Under the pieces are notes generated by a model that worked only from the letters and a program-made list of their open reading frames with translations, made no database searches and was not told where the DNA came from. This document shows positions 45,129-54,119 of a stretch of 60,000 nucleotides of DNA, in pieces. Origin of the DNA: Cryptomeria japonica (lineage: Eukaryota; Streptophyta; Pinopsida; Cupressales; Cupressaceae). The stretch covers positions 685,140,583 to 685,200,582 of the forward strand of contig NC_081412.1 in the NCBI RefSeq assembly GCF_030272615.1. Reading direction: 5' to 3'. How positions within the stretch are numbered: position 1 is the stretch's first letter; the number at the start of each line of letters is the position of its first letter. The position numbers and the translations under genes were made by a program.

Positions 45129-48100
45129 TTATCTCAAAGAGATGAGGATGGCAAGTTTCGGACCAAGTCTGCATTTCAACTCCTTAGCATTGAACTTTAT
45201 TCTTTCCTTATCTTTTTCAAACTTTTGAATTTTCTCCTCAAAGCCTATTATTTCTTGCTCTATAACTGATATGGGTTCTGATGAACTGATGAGATTATCA
45301 ATTATATCATTTATCTCTTTCTGCACTTTATTGATTTTCTTGTCTATATCCACTGTCAAAATATCAGTCTTGCATGTGTCCCTATACAACTCCTTAAATT
45401 CCATTATTGTTTTGCTAAGTGTCGATAAAAAAGTATCAATGTGTCCCATGCACTTCTTTATTGTCTCATCAAAGAGTTTCTCCTTTTCCTTGTTCATTTT
45501 CTCACTAAATGTCTCCTCATTAATCTGATCAACTATCGATAAGTTGTCGATGATATACTTAGACAATGTGTCTAATTGGCTCATAGAATCTTTATTGTCC
45601 ACATTGCCCTTGGGTGCAAACAAATTTAATAAAGGAATTGTGTCATCAATAGCCTTGTATGCAAGTGCATTGCAATCTGTTATTTTCTTGATGGAATCCA
45701 ATAATACCTCTGTCACATTTGTCAGTCTGAATTATGTCAAGGAAGAACTAGATGATTGTCAAACTACCTTAACAATCTTCATTCCGCCAGTGTGAGTAAC
45801 CTCTTTGCTTATGTTTACCTCTAGTAGGTCAGTTTGTGTCTGTATCTCAACTAGAAAAGGTTTGGGTTTCTCAGTTGTTGCTAGTGGTACTGTCTCTGTC
45901 TCAACCTTTTTCTCTTCATGTTTCTCAGAATGTACCTCAGTTTATTTTTTTGTGCTTTCTTCTGCCAGTTTCTCTAATGAAGTCTCGATATTTACTACCG
46001 GTTTCTCAGTATGCACCTCTAAACTATCCATTGCCGGTGTCTCTAACTCTATGGGTTTTTCAGTGTGTGCACCAGTTACCATTCCAGTACCAAGGGGATC
46101 AACTGATTGTTCAATATGTGTTTCAACCCCAATCTCAATATTTCCATTTGTATGCTCAACATGTGTTTCCATTTCACTATTCTCAGTCGGTGGCTCAGTT
46201 TCCATATCTTTCTTCTCAGTAGTTTCCTTATCAACCACAATGTTTACCTCTTGTGTATCAATGTTTATTGTATATAGCACTTCAAAATCACGATTGGTGT
46301 CTTCATGTGTTGATTCCAACTCAACATTACAGTGGCGTATCAACAGTTTGTGTCGGTGCAGTATCAGAAGAAGGTGGGGGCAAGTTGTCTGTCACTTTTA
46401 TGCTTGGAGGTCCACCTACCTTGCCTTTACCTTTGTCCTTATCCTTTTGGTAAACTCTAAAAGCTTTGGGTCATTTAAGTTCTTCTTGCTTTTCTTTCTC
46501 CACAAAGAAGATATCCCATTTATCCATTGTCTCTTCAGAGATTTCATTCACTCTTCCAGCCATTAAAGCTACATGTCGGTGACCAGTGGAAAATACAATC
46601 CTATTTGCCTCACTTATCAGTTCATCAATTTCTTCTGTTGATTTCACTGGGTGAACTGCAAGCAATTTTTCTATCTTTATCTTCTTATCCAGTTCCATAA
46701 TGGCTAATCTCTTAGCATCTAGTCTTCTATACAAGTCACTTGGTAGATCATCTACAACTTCTATCAAAAATTTCTTATATATGTCTAAGTGTAGAATGAC
46801 ACTGTTTTCTATGCTTCCCTTTTCTTCATTGGTAAAAGTATTATACAATTTGCTGACATTAGACAAGTTTCCATCATCTGTTATTTCATTCAAAAGACTT
46901 TGTAAAGGAGGAATAACTTGTTTTTCTTTCTTCTTCCTTGATGTCATTTTCTTTGTCGGGGGCCTTACTGCCTATTATTTCCTTCTTGTTCTCTTTGGTA
47001 TAGGAGAGGGTATCGGTGAAGGTTTTCTTTTCCTTTCTACTTTCTTAAACTCAGTTGGCATTTCACTGTTAGATGAAGTTCCAACCGGTGAAAGATAAGC
47101 TTGCGGTTGTATCCCTTCCAAGTCACTTTCCTTAATACCAGTGATATTCAATATGTTTTCCTTAATATCTTTGGCCTATTTTGTTTCTTTTATGATAGAT
47201 TGTTCTCTTTTCTTCCTTTGTTTAAGGGTTTGTACATTGCTCTGAATGGTTTCAACATTTCCAAATATTTCCTCTTCAGGTTCTTTGGGGGCTTCAAGTA
47301 GGGATTTAGCATATGTCTCAATTACGTTTTCATCTACCTCATAACCCATTTTTGTCACCCAAATAGCTCTAGGAACCACTACTTCCATCCAGATTTCATC
47401 TTTCTTTATAACAAAACATATCTCTTTCTGATATTTGTCAACCGTGTTTTGAGATAATCTTTCCCTTGTTTTCATTCTAGCCTTAAATGCTTGGAAGTAT
47501 TCAATTATGTTCTTTTCCCTATCATCTCCCATGTTGGTAAAGATATCCAAAAGTTGTTTGCTTACCAGTATGTCAAAACCAAATTCTTTTCTACCTATAC
47601 CGAGAACTTCCTTAGTAATGTATAGCATTAGGCATACAAGTAAATTACCAAATCTGAAAGTACCTTTCTTGTCACCTTTAATTTTATTTAGGTTGTCAAT
47701 TAGTTCATCCTTTAGCCATTCACATATGTCAATCTTAGTGTTACTGTTCACCATGTCATAAGCACTCTTGATACATAAACTAGAAACAGAGTTTAATCTG
47801 TTAGCATGTGTAGTCTTGTATCCTAGTATCATGCTAATGAATTTGACATTTATATCTTTGACATCATTGACTCTCAAGGATCTGCTATCATGGGTTGCAC
47901 CGGTTAGGGTCATCACAGTGTTGTTTGGAACCTTTTTAGTTTTATCAGGCCTGCTACCAGTGGAAGGTAAGCTAGTAACTACCCTAACTGCTTCTCTTGT
48001 AATCTTATGGATGGAGTCAAGCTAAAAGAATTCCCCATGAACTTTGCTAAGCACAATTCTTACAACTTCCTTGGGAAAATCAAGAATGCTAAGTATCTCC

Positions 48101-48396
48101 ACAAAACCTAGGGTTTTAATTATCTTGTGTTTCGGTTTCACATTACCATTTTCATCACAAATTACAGTCCTATACATGTTCATTATCACATCAGCACCAA
48201 GTTCCTCAATATGACAATGTATGTATATCCTAGGGTCTTCAGCATATGCAACTCCTTTGGGTATTTTAGAGAATTCTCCTAGGGTATCATCTTGCTTCGC
48301 TATTTTGGGTATGATCTTAAATACAAGCCTAGGGTGTTTAATCACTTCAATTACAGTAGGGTTTGCAATGAATTTAGGTGCAGAGGAGGAAGCCAT
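45129..48396 (-). pseudogene. Element 2 ORF2, conserved protein of unknown family (about 1,090 codons)
   Basis: ATG at 48396-48394 (MASSSAPKF). N-terminal globular part: YIHCHIEELGADVIMNMYRT, then FPKEVVRIVLSKVHGEF, a TAG at 48019-48021 where Element 1 has Trp (F[W]LDSIHKITREAV), MTLTGATHDSRSLRVNDVKD, YKTTHANRLNSVSSLCIKSA, KGTFRFGNLLVCLMLYITKE and VTKMGYEVDENVIETYAKSL. A basic linker follows (about 47,180-46,950, two adjacent stops). Next is an alpha-helical block ending 46,471 (LPSDLYRRLDAKRLAIMELD), a frameshift between 46,471 and 46,343, a Thr/Glu-rich repetitive stretch (HTEKP, ETHVEH and similar), and a C-terminal coiled coil (45,716-45,129). No enzyme motif recognised. Conserved between two elements, so once functional; role unknown. 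Confidence 0.8.
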
Positions 48397-48805
48397 TTGA
48401 TAAATACCTTAATCTTCCTTTAACTTTGAATGCTTGATAGATTTTTCTTCACTTCTCGTTGTGGATGCCTTCGCTTGGGTTTTTCAGACTCTTAGGAAAT
48501 TTGAATGCTCGGTGAGTGAAAAAGAGTGAAAAATACTTTCTTTATAATGTCATTTCCTTCAACTACCATAATAAATGTATGTCGGTTAAGTGAAAACTTA
48601 ACTCATTTGCTGGTAAAGAATCATTTCATCTTCTTATCATCAACCGAGGATAAACTAGCATGATTTTCAGTTAGTTGCTATACCCCCAAAGATTTCTTTT
48701 TAGTTAGATGAAGAATCTCCTATCGGTGGAGAGATACTTTGTTGTACCGGTGAAGGAATAGCCTCATCAACATTCTGATCTGTCTTTCTAATCCATTGTT
48801 TTGAA

Positions 48806-49812
48806 AATTATTGCTTTACCTCATCAACCTTTTCTTTACCTTTCAAACTGGGTCCTTTGTTATTTTTCGGTGATGCCTTACTTCTACAAAATTTTGCAAT
48901 ATGTCCAATCTTGTTACAAGCATAAAAAGTCACATTATTTTTCTGAATAAATTTTCCATATCCTATGCCGGTATGTATTCTGCATTGATTAGATAAGTGT
49001 CCAAATCTTCCACAAACATAACATCTTACATTCATTCTGTAGTTTTCTGAATTATGACCAATTTTGTTGCATTTAGAACATTGACTGGTGTGTGCATTAG
49101 TGTTTTGATATTTTCTAGATCTACACTGATTTGCTCTATGACCATACTTGTTACAGTTAAAGAATTTCCCATTAAATTTGTAGGCATTAGGCTATCTTAC
49201 TGATTTACTGTGATCATGATTGTTTGCAGTACTGGAGCTTTCACCAACTTCAAAGCCAAGTCCATTAGTATCTCCATTAGGTTTCTGATTTTTCAGCATA
49301 TCATCAAGTTCTTTTGAACTTTTCTTGAATTTCTCTTTATGTTGATTTGTAGCAGTCAACTCATTTTCCAAGAAATCCTTCTATCTCATGAGTTCAGTTT
49401 TATCATGTTCCAAGTGAATCAGATCTGTCTTTAACATATCATTTTCATGACCGAGTCTTAGATTTTCATTTCCAGCATCATTGATTCTCCTAGCCAAGTC
49501 ATCTTCATTCTTCTTTCTATCTTCAATGTCTTTACAAAATCTCATAGTCATATCTTGTATCTCATTCCTCAAGGTCATGTTTTCTTGCTTCATCTTGCTT
49601 ACAAGATCATTAAGAGTTTCTTTTTCATCATCATCATTCTGTATCTTCTCGTGAATTTATCTTCTTTTACTTCTAGAAATAGTAAGATTCTCCTGAAGTC
49701 CTTGAATGATTTCTTATGTAGCCTTCAGATCATCTTCAAGTTTGATATTCTTTAACTTTTCTGCATCATAATCTGCAAGAGTTGTTTCCAATTGCTTTCT
49801 CAAATTATCCAT
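48806..49812 (-). pseudogene. Element 2 ORF1: gag-like coiled coil with CCHC zinc knuckles
   Basis: About 335 codons, ATG at 49812. It opens with MDNLRKQLETTLADYDAEKL and stays heptad-rich to about 49,330. A GLGFEVGESSS linker follows, then four zinc-knuckle repeats, only one with all ligands (CYVCGRFGHLSNQC). The others are FFNCNKYGHRANQC, CSKCNKIGHNSENY and FYACNKIGHIAKFC, each missing one Cys. Copia gag proteins have such a coil and knuckles after the UBN2 domain; the UBN2 part is absent here. Four or so in-frame stops, no frameshift. Probable RNA-binding/packaging protein. Confidence 0.75.
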
Positions 49813-49867
49813 CTGTACCGGTGTCAGAATCTCCCTCAAGTTGTTAGGCTTTTGAAAAAGAGGACCA

Positions 49868-49882
49868 GGCTTTGATACCAAT
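49868..49882 (-). other. Element 2 primer-binding site
   Basis: Minus strand ATTGGTATCAAAGCC, one base from the canonical tRNA-iMet match, directly after the LTR. Confidence 0.9.
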
Positions 49883-50656
49883 TATTAGGATTCCCAAAGA
49901 TACTGAGAGGGGGGTGAATCAATATCTAACCAGTTAGTAGATTTTCTAATCTTATTAAACAAATTGCATTCCAAAATAGTGTATCAGTAAACAAGAATTA
50001 ATGCAATAAATAAGAACAATAAGCACAACATAGAAAACACACCATAACACAATATTTTTAATGAGGAAACCCGATGCGGGAAAAACCTTGGTGGGATTTA
50101 TGACCCACAATATTCACTCACTGGCCAATGAATGGATATTACTTACAATAGGGGCCTGCACATGCAAGAAGGCCAACTACCTAAAGCTCACTGCTTAATT
50201 ACAAAAGGAAGTCTCACTGACTTACAAAATGGATTATGCAAATCCAATATAATGTACTGCTTTGGTTCAGCATCTGCTATGCTAGATTCAGTACCAGTTT
50301 AAGCTCATACAATAACCATAAACCTTACTCCAAAATCTGCCTCAATATTTGCATATTACTTCTGCAATAATCTTCCCATGTTTACATCTACAAAATGATC
50401 TACAAGATCTCATACTTATATATGAGTCTTATTACAATTCGCCTTGTCAGCTTACAAAAAGATATTACAAATAAATACAAAATGTAATAAATAAAATCCT
50501 GTTGGCTAGGGTGTCGGTAATCATCTTTGTCATTGCTGGTAAACTATCTGCCGGTGTAGAGTCTGTCAGTGCAGGTGCCATAGGATTGCAAGGTTTCCAT
50601 CAATGATGATACCTTCAATCACCTACAATTTCTCACTGGAGTGTGCAATGCCAATA
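49883..50656 (-). repeat. Element 2 5' LTR (774 bp)
   Basis: Plus-strand ends TATTAGGATTCC (TG changed to TA) and AATGCCAATA (CA changed to TA). Both terminal dinucleotides carry transitions relative to the 3' LTR, so this copy is decayed. Confidence 0.9.
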
Positions 50657-50932
50657 GACCATTGGGTTAACAACCACCTCTGACAGAGAGAATTCAAACT
50701 CCAATGGCCACCAAAAAATTGAGTTCCATCCATTTATCAAGAGATCTCGCATGAAGATGGATGCGTGAGAGCTCGCCCTGTAAGAACTCTCAAAATCCCA
50801 ACAAAATATTAAAACATGGTCATCAGACTGGGCTTTTATGAAGATCTGACGACTGCAATTGTCCAATGTGGCACCCTGATTCCATGCTTCCTTACTGTGC
50901 TTTGACTATTGAGCAGTCTTTACATACCATGT

Positions 50933-51564
50933 GGGATAAGCATCTCTATGTTTCTAATTCATTTCTTATCGTGTGGGTCCCATTCACTATCGTCTCCACC
51001 TCATAGGATAAGGCTTCCTTCATCGGCCTTTATCTTTATCTTATCCCGCGAGCTTGCTCTTACCCCCATTTTACCCCTTGGGATAAGAGTTCCTTGCTTT
51101 ATCTTCTTTGTTCTTCTTATCCCACAAGCTCGTTGATCCCTTGGTTGTCCTCTGTGCAATAAGGGTTCCTTTCATTTCTACTTCATTTCTTTTCTCGCAA
51201 GTCCGCTCTTTGTCTTTGTTTTCCTTCATGAAATAAGGGCCTCTTTGTTTTAACCTTATTTCCTTATCCCATGGGAATGTGCTATATAAGGAAGTCATTT
51301 GTTCCCTTATATCCTTTGTTCTCTTATCCCGCGTCCTCATCTATCTGTTGTTCCAACCCCGTGGGATAAGGAGAAAGCCCCATTTGCCTTTGACTTTCCT
51401 TATCCTACGACATCATTTGTGTCTTCACTTTATCTCATGTAATAAGGCCTTTGATTTACTGCCTCTTATCCTAAGGCCCATCATAGTGGGTCCACCTAAC
51501 CTCATGGGATAAGAGAAAACACATTGTCTCTTTGATAACCTTTTATCATGCAGAGCCTTATCCT
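50933..51564. repeat. GGATAAG/CTTATCC motif array
   Basis: Twelve copies of the 7-mer GGATAAG or its complement in 632 bp, starting at 50933 (+), 51005 (+), 51040 (-), 51080 (+), 51116 (-), 51263 (-), 51323 (-), 51363 (+), 51399 (-), 51465 (-), 51506 (+) and 51557 (-). Coordinates give the 8-base window around each core. More degenerate AATAAGG copies lie between. Flanks are often G/C-rich (CCCGCGAGCT, CCATGGG). GATAAG is the I-box/GATA-factor core in plants. Confidence 0.85.
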
Positions 51565-51723
51565 GTGAGACCCTTTTGTATTCTTTGTTGTTCTTTGATG
51601 CCAACTAGGGCCAACCTTGGTGCCAAATAACACGCTACAAATTGAGGCAATCAGTAATACAGCTTGATCAATAACACAACATATTATTGAAATGAGATTT
51701 TGATATAACATATTAGGCACAAG

Positions 51724-51833
51724 GTCAATAACACTCATGTTATTGACACATCATATAACCCTTATGTTATATGAGTCTACAAAACCATGAAGAAGCACCT
51801 AACCCTCATGTTATATGAGTCTACAAAACCATG
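51724..51833. repeat. Hairpin and 34-bp direct duplication in the LTR
   Basis: GTCAATAACA/TGTTATTGAC (51724-51733 and 51738-51747) is a perfect 10-bp inverted repeat with a CTCA loop. Just after it, a 34-bp unit (TAACCC-TATGTTATATGAGT...) is duplicated at 51756-51789 and 51800-51833 with one change. Confidence 0.85.
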
Positions 51834-51923
51834 TTATTGATATTGACTAACATGAAATGTTAGTCACACTAAATTCCTAGAATTGATCCCTACAAAGGTT
51901 GGCACAAAAATTGCCAACATTTA

Positions 51924-52204
51924 TGGCGACTTGAAGTGGGGGACAAGCTTGCTTGGCACATTGACCAGATGACTTATGAAGTCCATTGGGTGCAAAGTCA
52001 AGGCCTGAAACAAAGAGATAATATCTGCCCCTACAATCTCGATTACATCAAAATTTTCTACCATATGGAAAAGCAGAGTGTGCACATGCACTTCTTGGAA
52101 AAAAAATAAAACCTAAAAATGAAATTCAACGTGCCAGAGCACTTGGAGGAAAAGAAATCCTACACTACCCTACTCTAATCAATCAACTTGAAGCTGCTAA
52201 ATAA
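51924..52204 (+). pseudogene. Primer-site region and leader ORF of the Gypsy-like relic
   Basis: After TGGCGAC (51924-51930) the plus strand encodes a short frame (DKLAWHIDQMTYEVHWVQSQ, then YNLDYIKIFYHMEKQSVHMH). It shifts near 52,105 into KNEIQRARALGGKEILHYPT and ends at TAA near 52,204. I do not recognise a family. The position fits the start of a gag-like ORF. Confidence 0.4.
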
Positions 52205-52403
52205 AACCATTCATAGATTGGTTAAAGTATCTTTCCTCCTTAAACAAGGAGGGGTGATTTAGATGGCTTTGGAACAAAACACAGAGCTGGAAAAGTGAGG
52301 GCAGAACTATGAATAGTTGCAAGAAACCTTGCAACCTAGGGATAAAAATAAATACCCCACTTTGCTGATCATACACACTACTAGTTTGAGATACATTTGT
52401 GAA

Positions 52404-53315
52404 CTAGGTATGTGGCTCTCTAACTTCCTTCTTGGCCCCAATCATGGAAAGATATCTGATTGGGCAGCCCCTTGATCTAACAAATGTTGAGCTCTCTCTA
52501 TTGGCTTTCTCTTGCTCAACCGCTTCCATCATGCTGACCAAATTGCTCCCCCCTAAGGGGGTGAACTCCACTTCATTGAGGTTGGAAGAAAAAGTGTCAA
52601 TTATGTTTGAGAACATGTGGAGACCAAGGTCAAGATCAGACTTGGCATCTGCCACATTTTCTACCTCAACCTCATCATCAAAATCAAAGAAAATGAAATT
52701 TTCTCTCTCAATCAGCCCTAATTTTTGTTCTTGTTCAGCTTGGACAACTACCTCATCCAAGTCATCATCTTTTTTTTTCCAAAATTTGAAAGTACTCATT
52801 TGATTTCTCTTTGACCTGCATAGGATAAGGTAGCAAAGTGTCCAAACCTGAACAAAAGCCTTCCAAGTCATCCCAAAAAGAGTCCTCTTTCAACTCCCTG
52901 TCGCTCTTAAAACATAGGGGATTGACTTGGGTGTCATTGGCCATTTGGTGGAATTGATTATGTGTTGCATTGATGTCAGTACTAGCTATTTGGATGCTTT
53001 ACTGAAACCCTTCTGGTCCCGGTAGGATGAGTGGTTTCTCGTTAACTTGAATCTGGTATGATCCGGTAGACTTTAGTACACTCTAGTGACAGAATTGGCT
53101 TGTTCATGATACTAATACTCATATTTGATCATTTGGTTTTGGTTTGGTGATTGGATACTATCCTTCTTGCTTAGAAGATTGGTTTTTGGTTCCAGCGAGG
53201 GTTTCACTGACAAAGCTTTTTGATGGAGATCTTTGATGAATTGCATAAGTGGTGTTGGTGCAGCTTCTGATGGAGTGTCAAGATGTTGGTGGTGATCATT
53301 TTCAAGACTTGGCAT
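52404..53315 (-). pseudogene. Unrecognised minus-strand ORF in the Gypsy-like relic
   Basis: A long minus-strand frame in two pieces (53315-53112 and 52871-52404) with conserved composition between them and a few stops. The distal piece is acidic (KKKDDDLDEVVVQAEQEQK, then FIFFDFDDEVEVENVADAKS) and ends with FTPLGGSNLVSMMEAVEQEK and VRSRGCPIRYLSMIGAKKE. No domain recognised. It runs opposite to the LTR's apparent direction. Its upstream end is cut by the Copia insertion near 53,253-53,315. Confidence 0.4.
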
Positions 53316-54061
53316 TTGGATAAGACCTATTGTTGTATTTTCAGGATATCTTATGTGGTGATATTATTTGTTTGGTCTAAGGCAGACATGGCTTGTAATT
53401 ATGTAATTGGTTTATTGTCTAGTGGCCGACTTGATTGTTTATGGTCAAGGGTTTGTATAAATAGATGTAAGATCTCATTGTAGATCATCATGGTTAATGT
53501 AAGAGGTCATGGTCAAGGAATGTAATGTGCAAATAATTTAATATCATTCAGGTAGAGGAGTAGGTCAATTATTGGAGATCAAATTGGGTTTGTGTAAGAG
53601 TATTTAGTCCTCCGGTATTGAGCTTAACCGGAACTGTATTCTAGCATAGGAGATGCTATCTTTTGCAGTTCAACACTTCTTCGGACTGTAGTATGGATTT
53701 GTATGTAGTCAGTGAGACTAATTTTGTGATGAGAAGTGTGCTCTAGGATTTTGGCCTTCTTGAAAGTGCAGGTCCCTTTATTGTAATTCACATACTTACT
53801 ACATAAGTATTATCTGACTGTGGGTAGGCTTCCCACGATGGTTTTTCCCCTTACCAAGTTTTCCACGTAAAAATCTTGGTGTTGTGTGAATGGTTTTTAT
53901 TCTGTAATTATTGTCTATGCTTAAATTGGATTAACTACTATTTCGGTATTATTGTTTTGGGTTCCAGTATTAAAGTTTAAATTAATAATGGTTCCGGTAA
54001 TCTATGACAATTGATTCACCCCCCCTCTGAGTTGTCTTCCAATTATCTGAATTGTCTAACA
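53315..54061 (+). repeat. Copia 5' LTR
   Basis: About 747 bp. R/U5 signature GGTTTTTCCCCTTACCAAGT then TTTTCCACGTAAAAATCTTG near 53,840-53,880; end block TTGATTCACCCCCCCTCTGA. It is nearly collinear with 58315-59066. Confidence 0.85.
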
Positions 54062-54076
54062 ATTGGTATCAGAGGC
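54062..54076 (+). other. Copia primer-binding site
   Basis: ATTGGTATCAGAGGC immediately after the LTR, the tRNA-iMet match. The following leader AAGCTTAACCGCTTGAGGAA (54,095-54,114) is shared with Elements 1 and 2. Confidence 0.92.
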
Positions 54077-54119
54077 TTGGTCCTCTCTGCAAAAAGCTTA
54101 ACCGCTTGAGGAAGATCCT

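Larger units (their letters stand above)
43974..50656 (-). mobile_element. Element 2: non-autonomous Copia-type LTR element
   Basis: Complete minus-strand element of 6683 bp with a perfect GACCA duplication (43969-43973 and 50657-50661). 5' LTR 50656-49883, primer site, ORF1 (coiled coil plus zinc knuckles), ORF2 (unknown family), polypurine tract, 3' LTR 44744-43974. It lacks protease, integrase, RT and RNase H. It has the same plan as Element 1 but its own LTR sequence over much of the length. Confidence 0.9.
50920..51919 (+). repeat. Gypsy-like 5' LTR with TATA box (start uncertain)
   Basis: Ends AATTGCCAACA at 51919, followed by TTTATGGCGACTTGAAGTGG, the usual Gypsy layout of LTR end then TGGCGA-type primer site. 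A TATA box, GCTATATAAGG, lies near 51,291 within the motif array. I cannot place the left end; no second LTR is in the window. Confidence 0.5.

Noticed and set aside
45805-46566. 253-codon plus-strand frame in Element 2
   Set aside because: It is the antisense shadow of the Thr/Glu-rich part of ORF2; Ser/Val/Phe-rich with no domain.
52432-52803. 123-codon plus-strand Ser-rich frame
   Set aside because: Antisense to the longer acidic minus-strand frame, with typical shadow composition.
53253-53314. True start of the Copia 5' LTR at TGTTGG with AGTGG as target duplication
   Set aside because: It matches the right flank AGTGT in only four of five bases, and these 62 bp are not found in the 3' LTR; kept only as an alternative.
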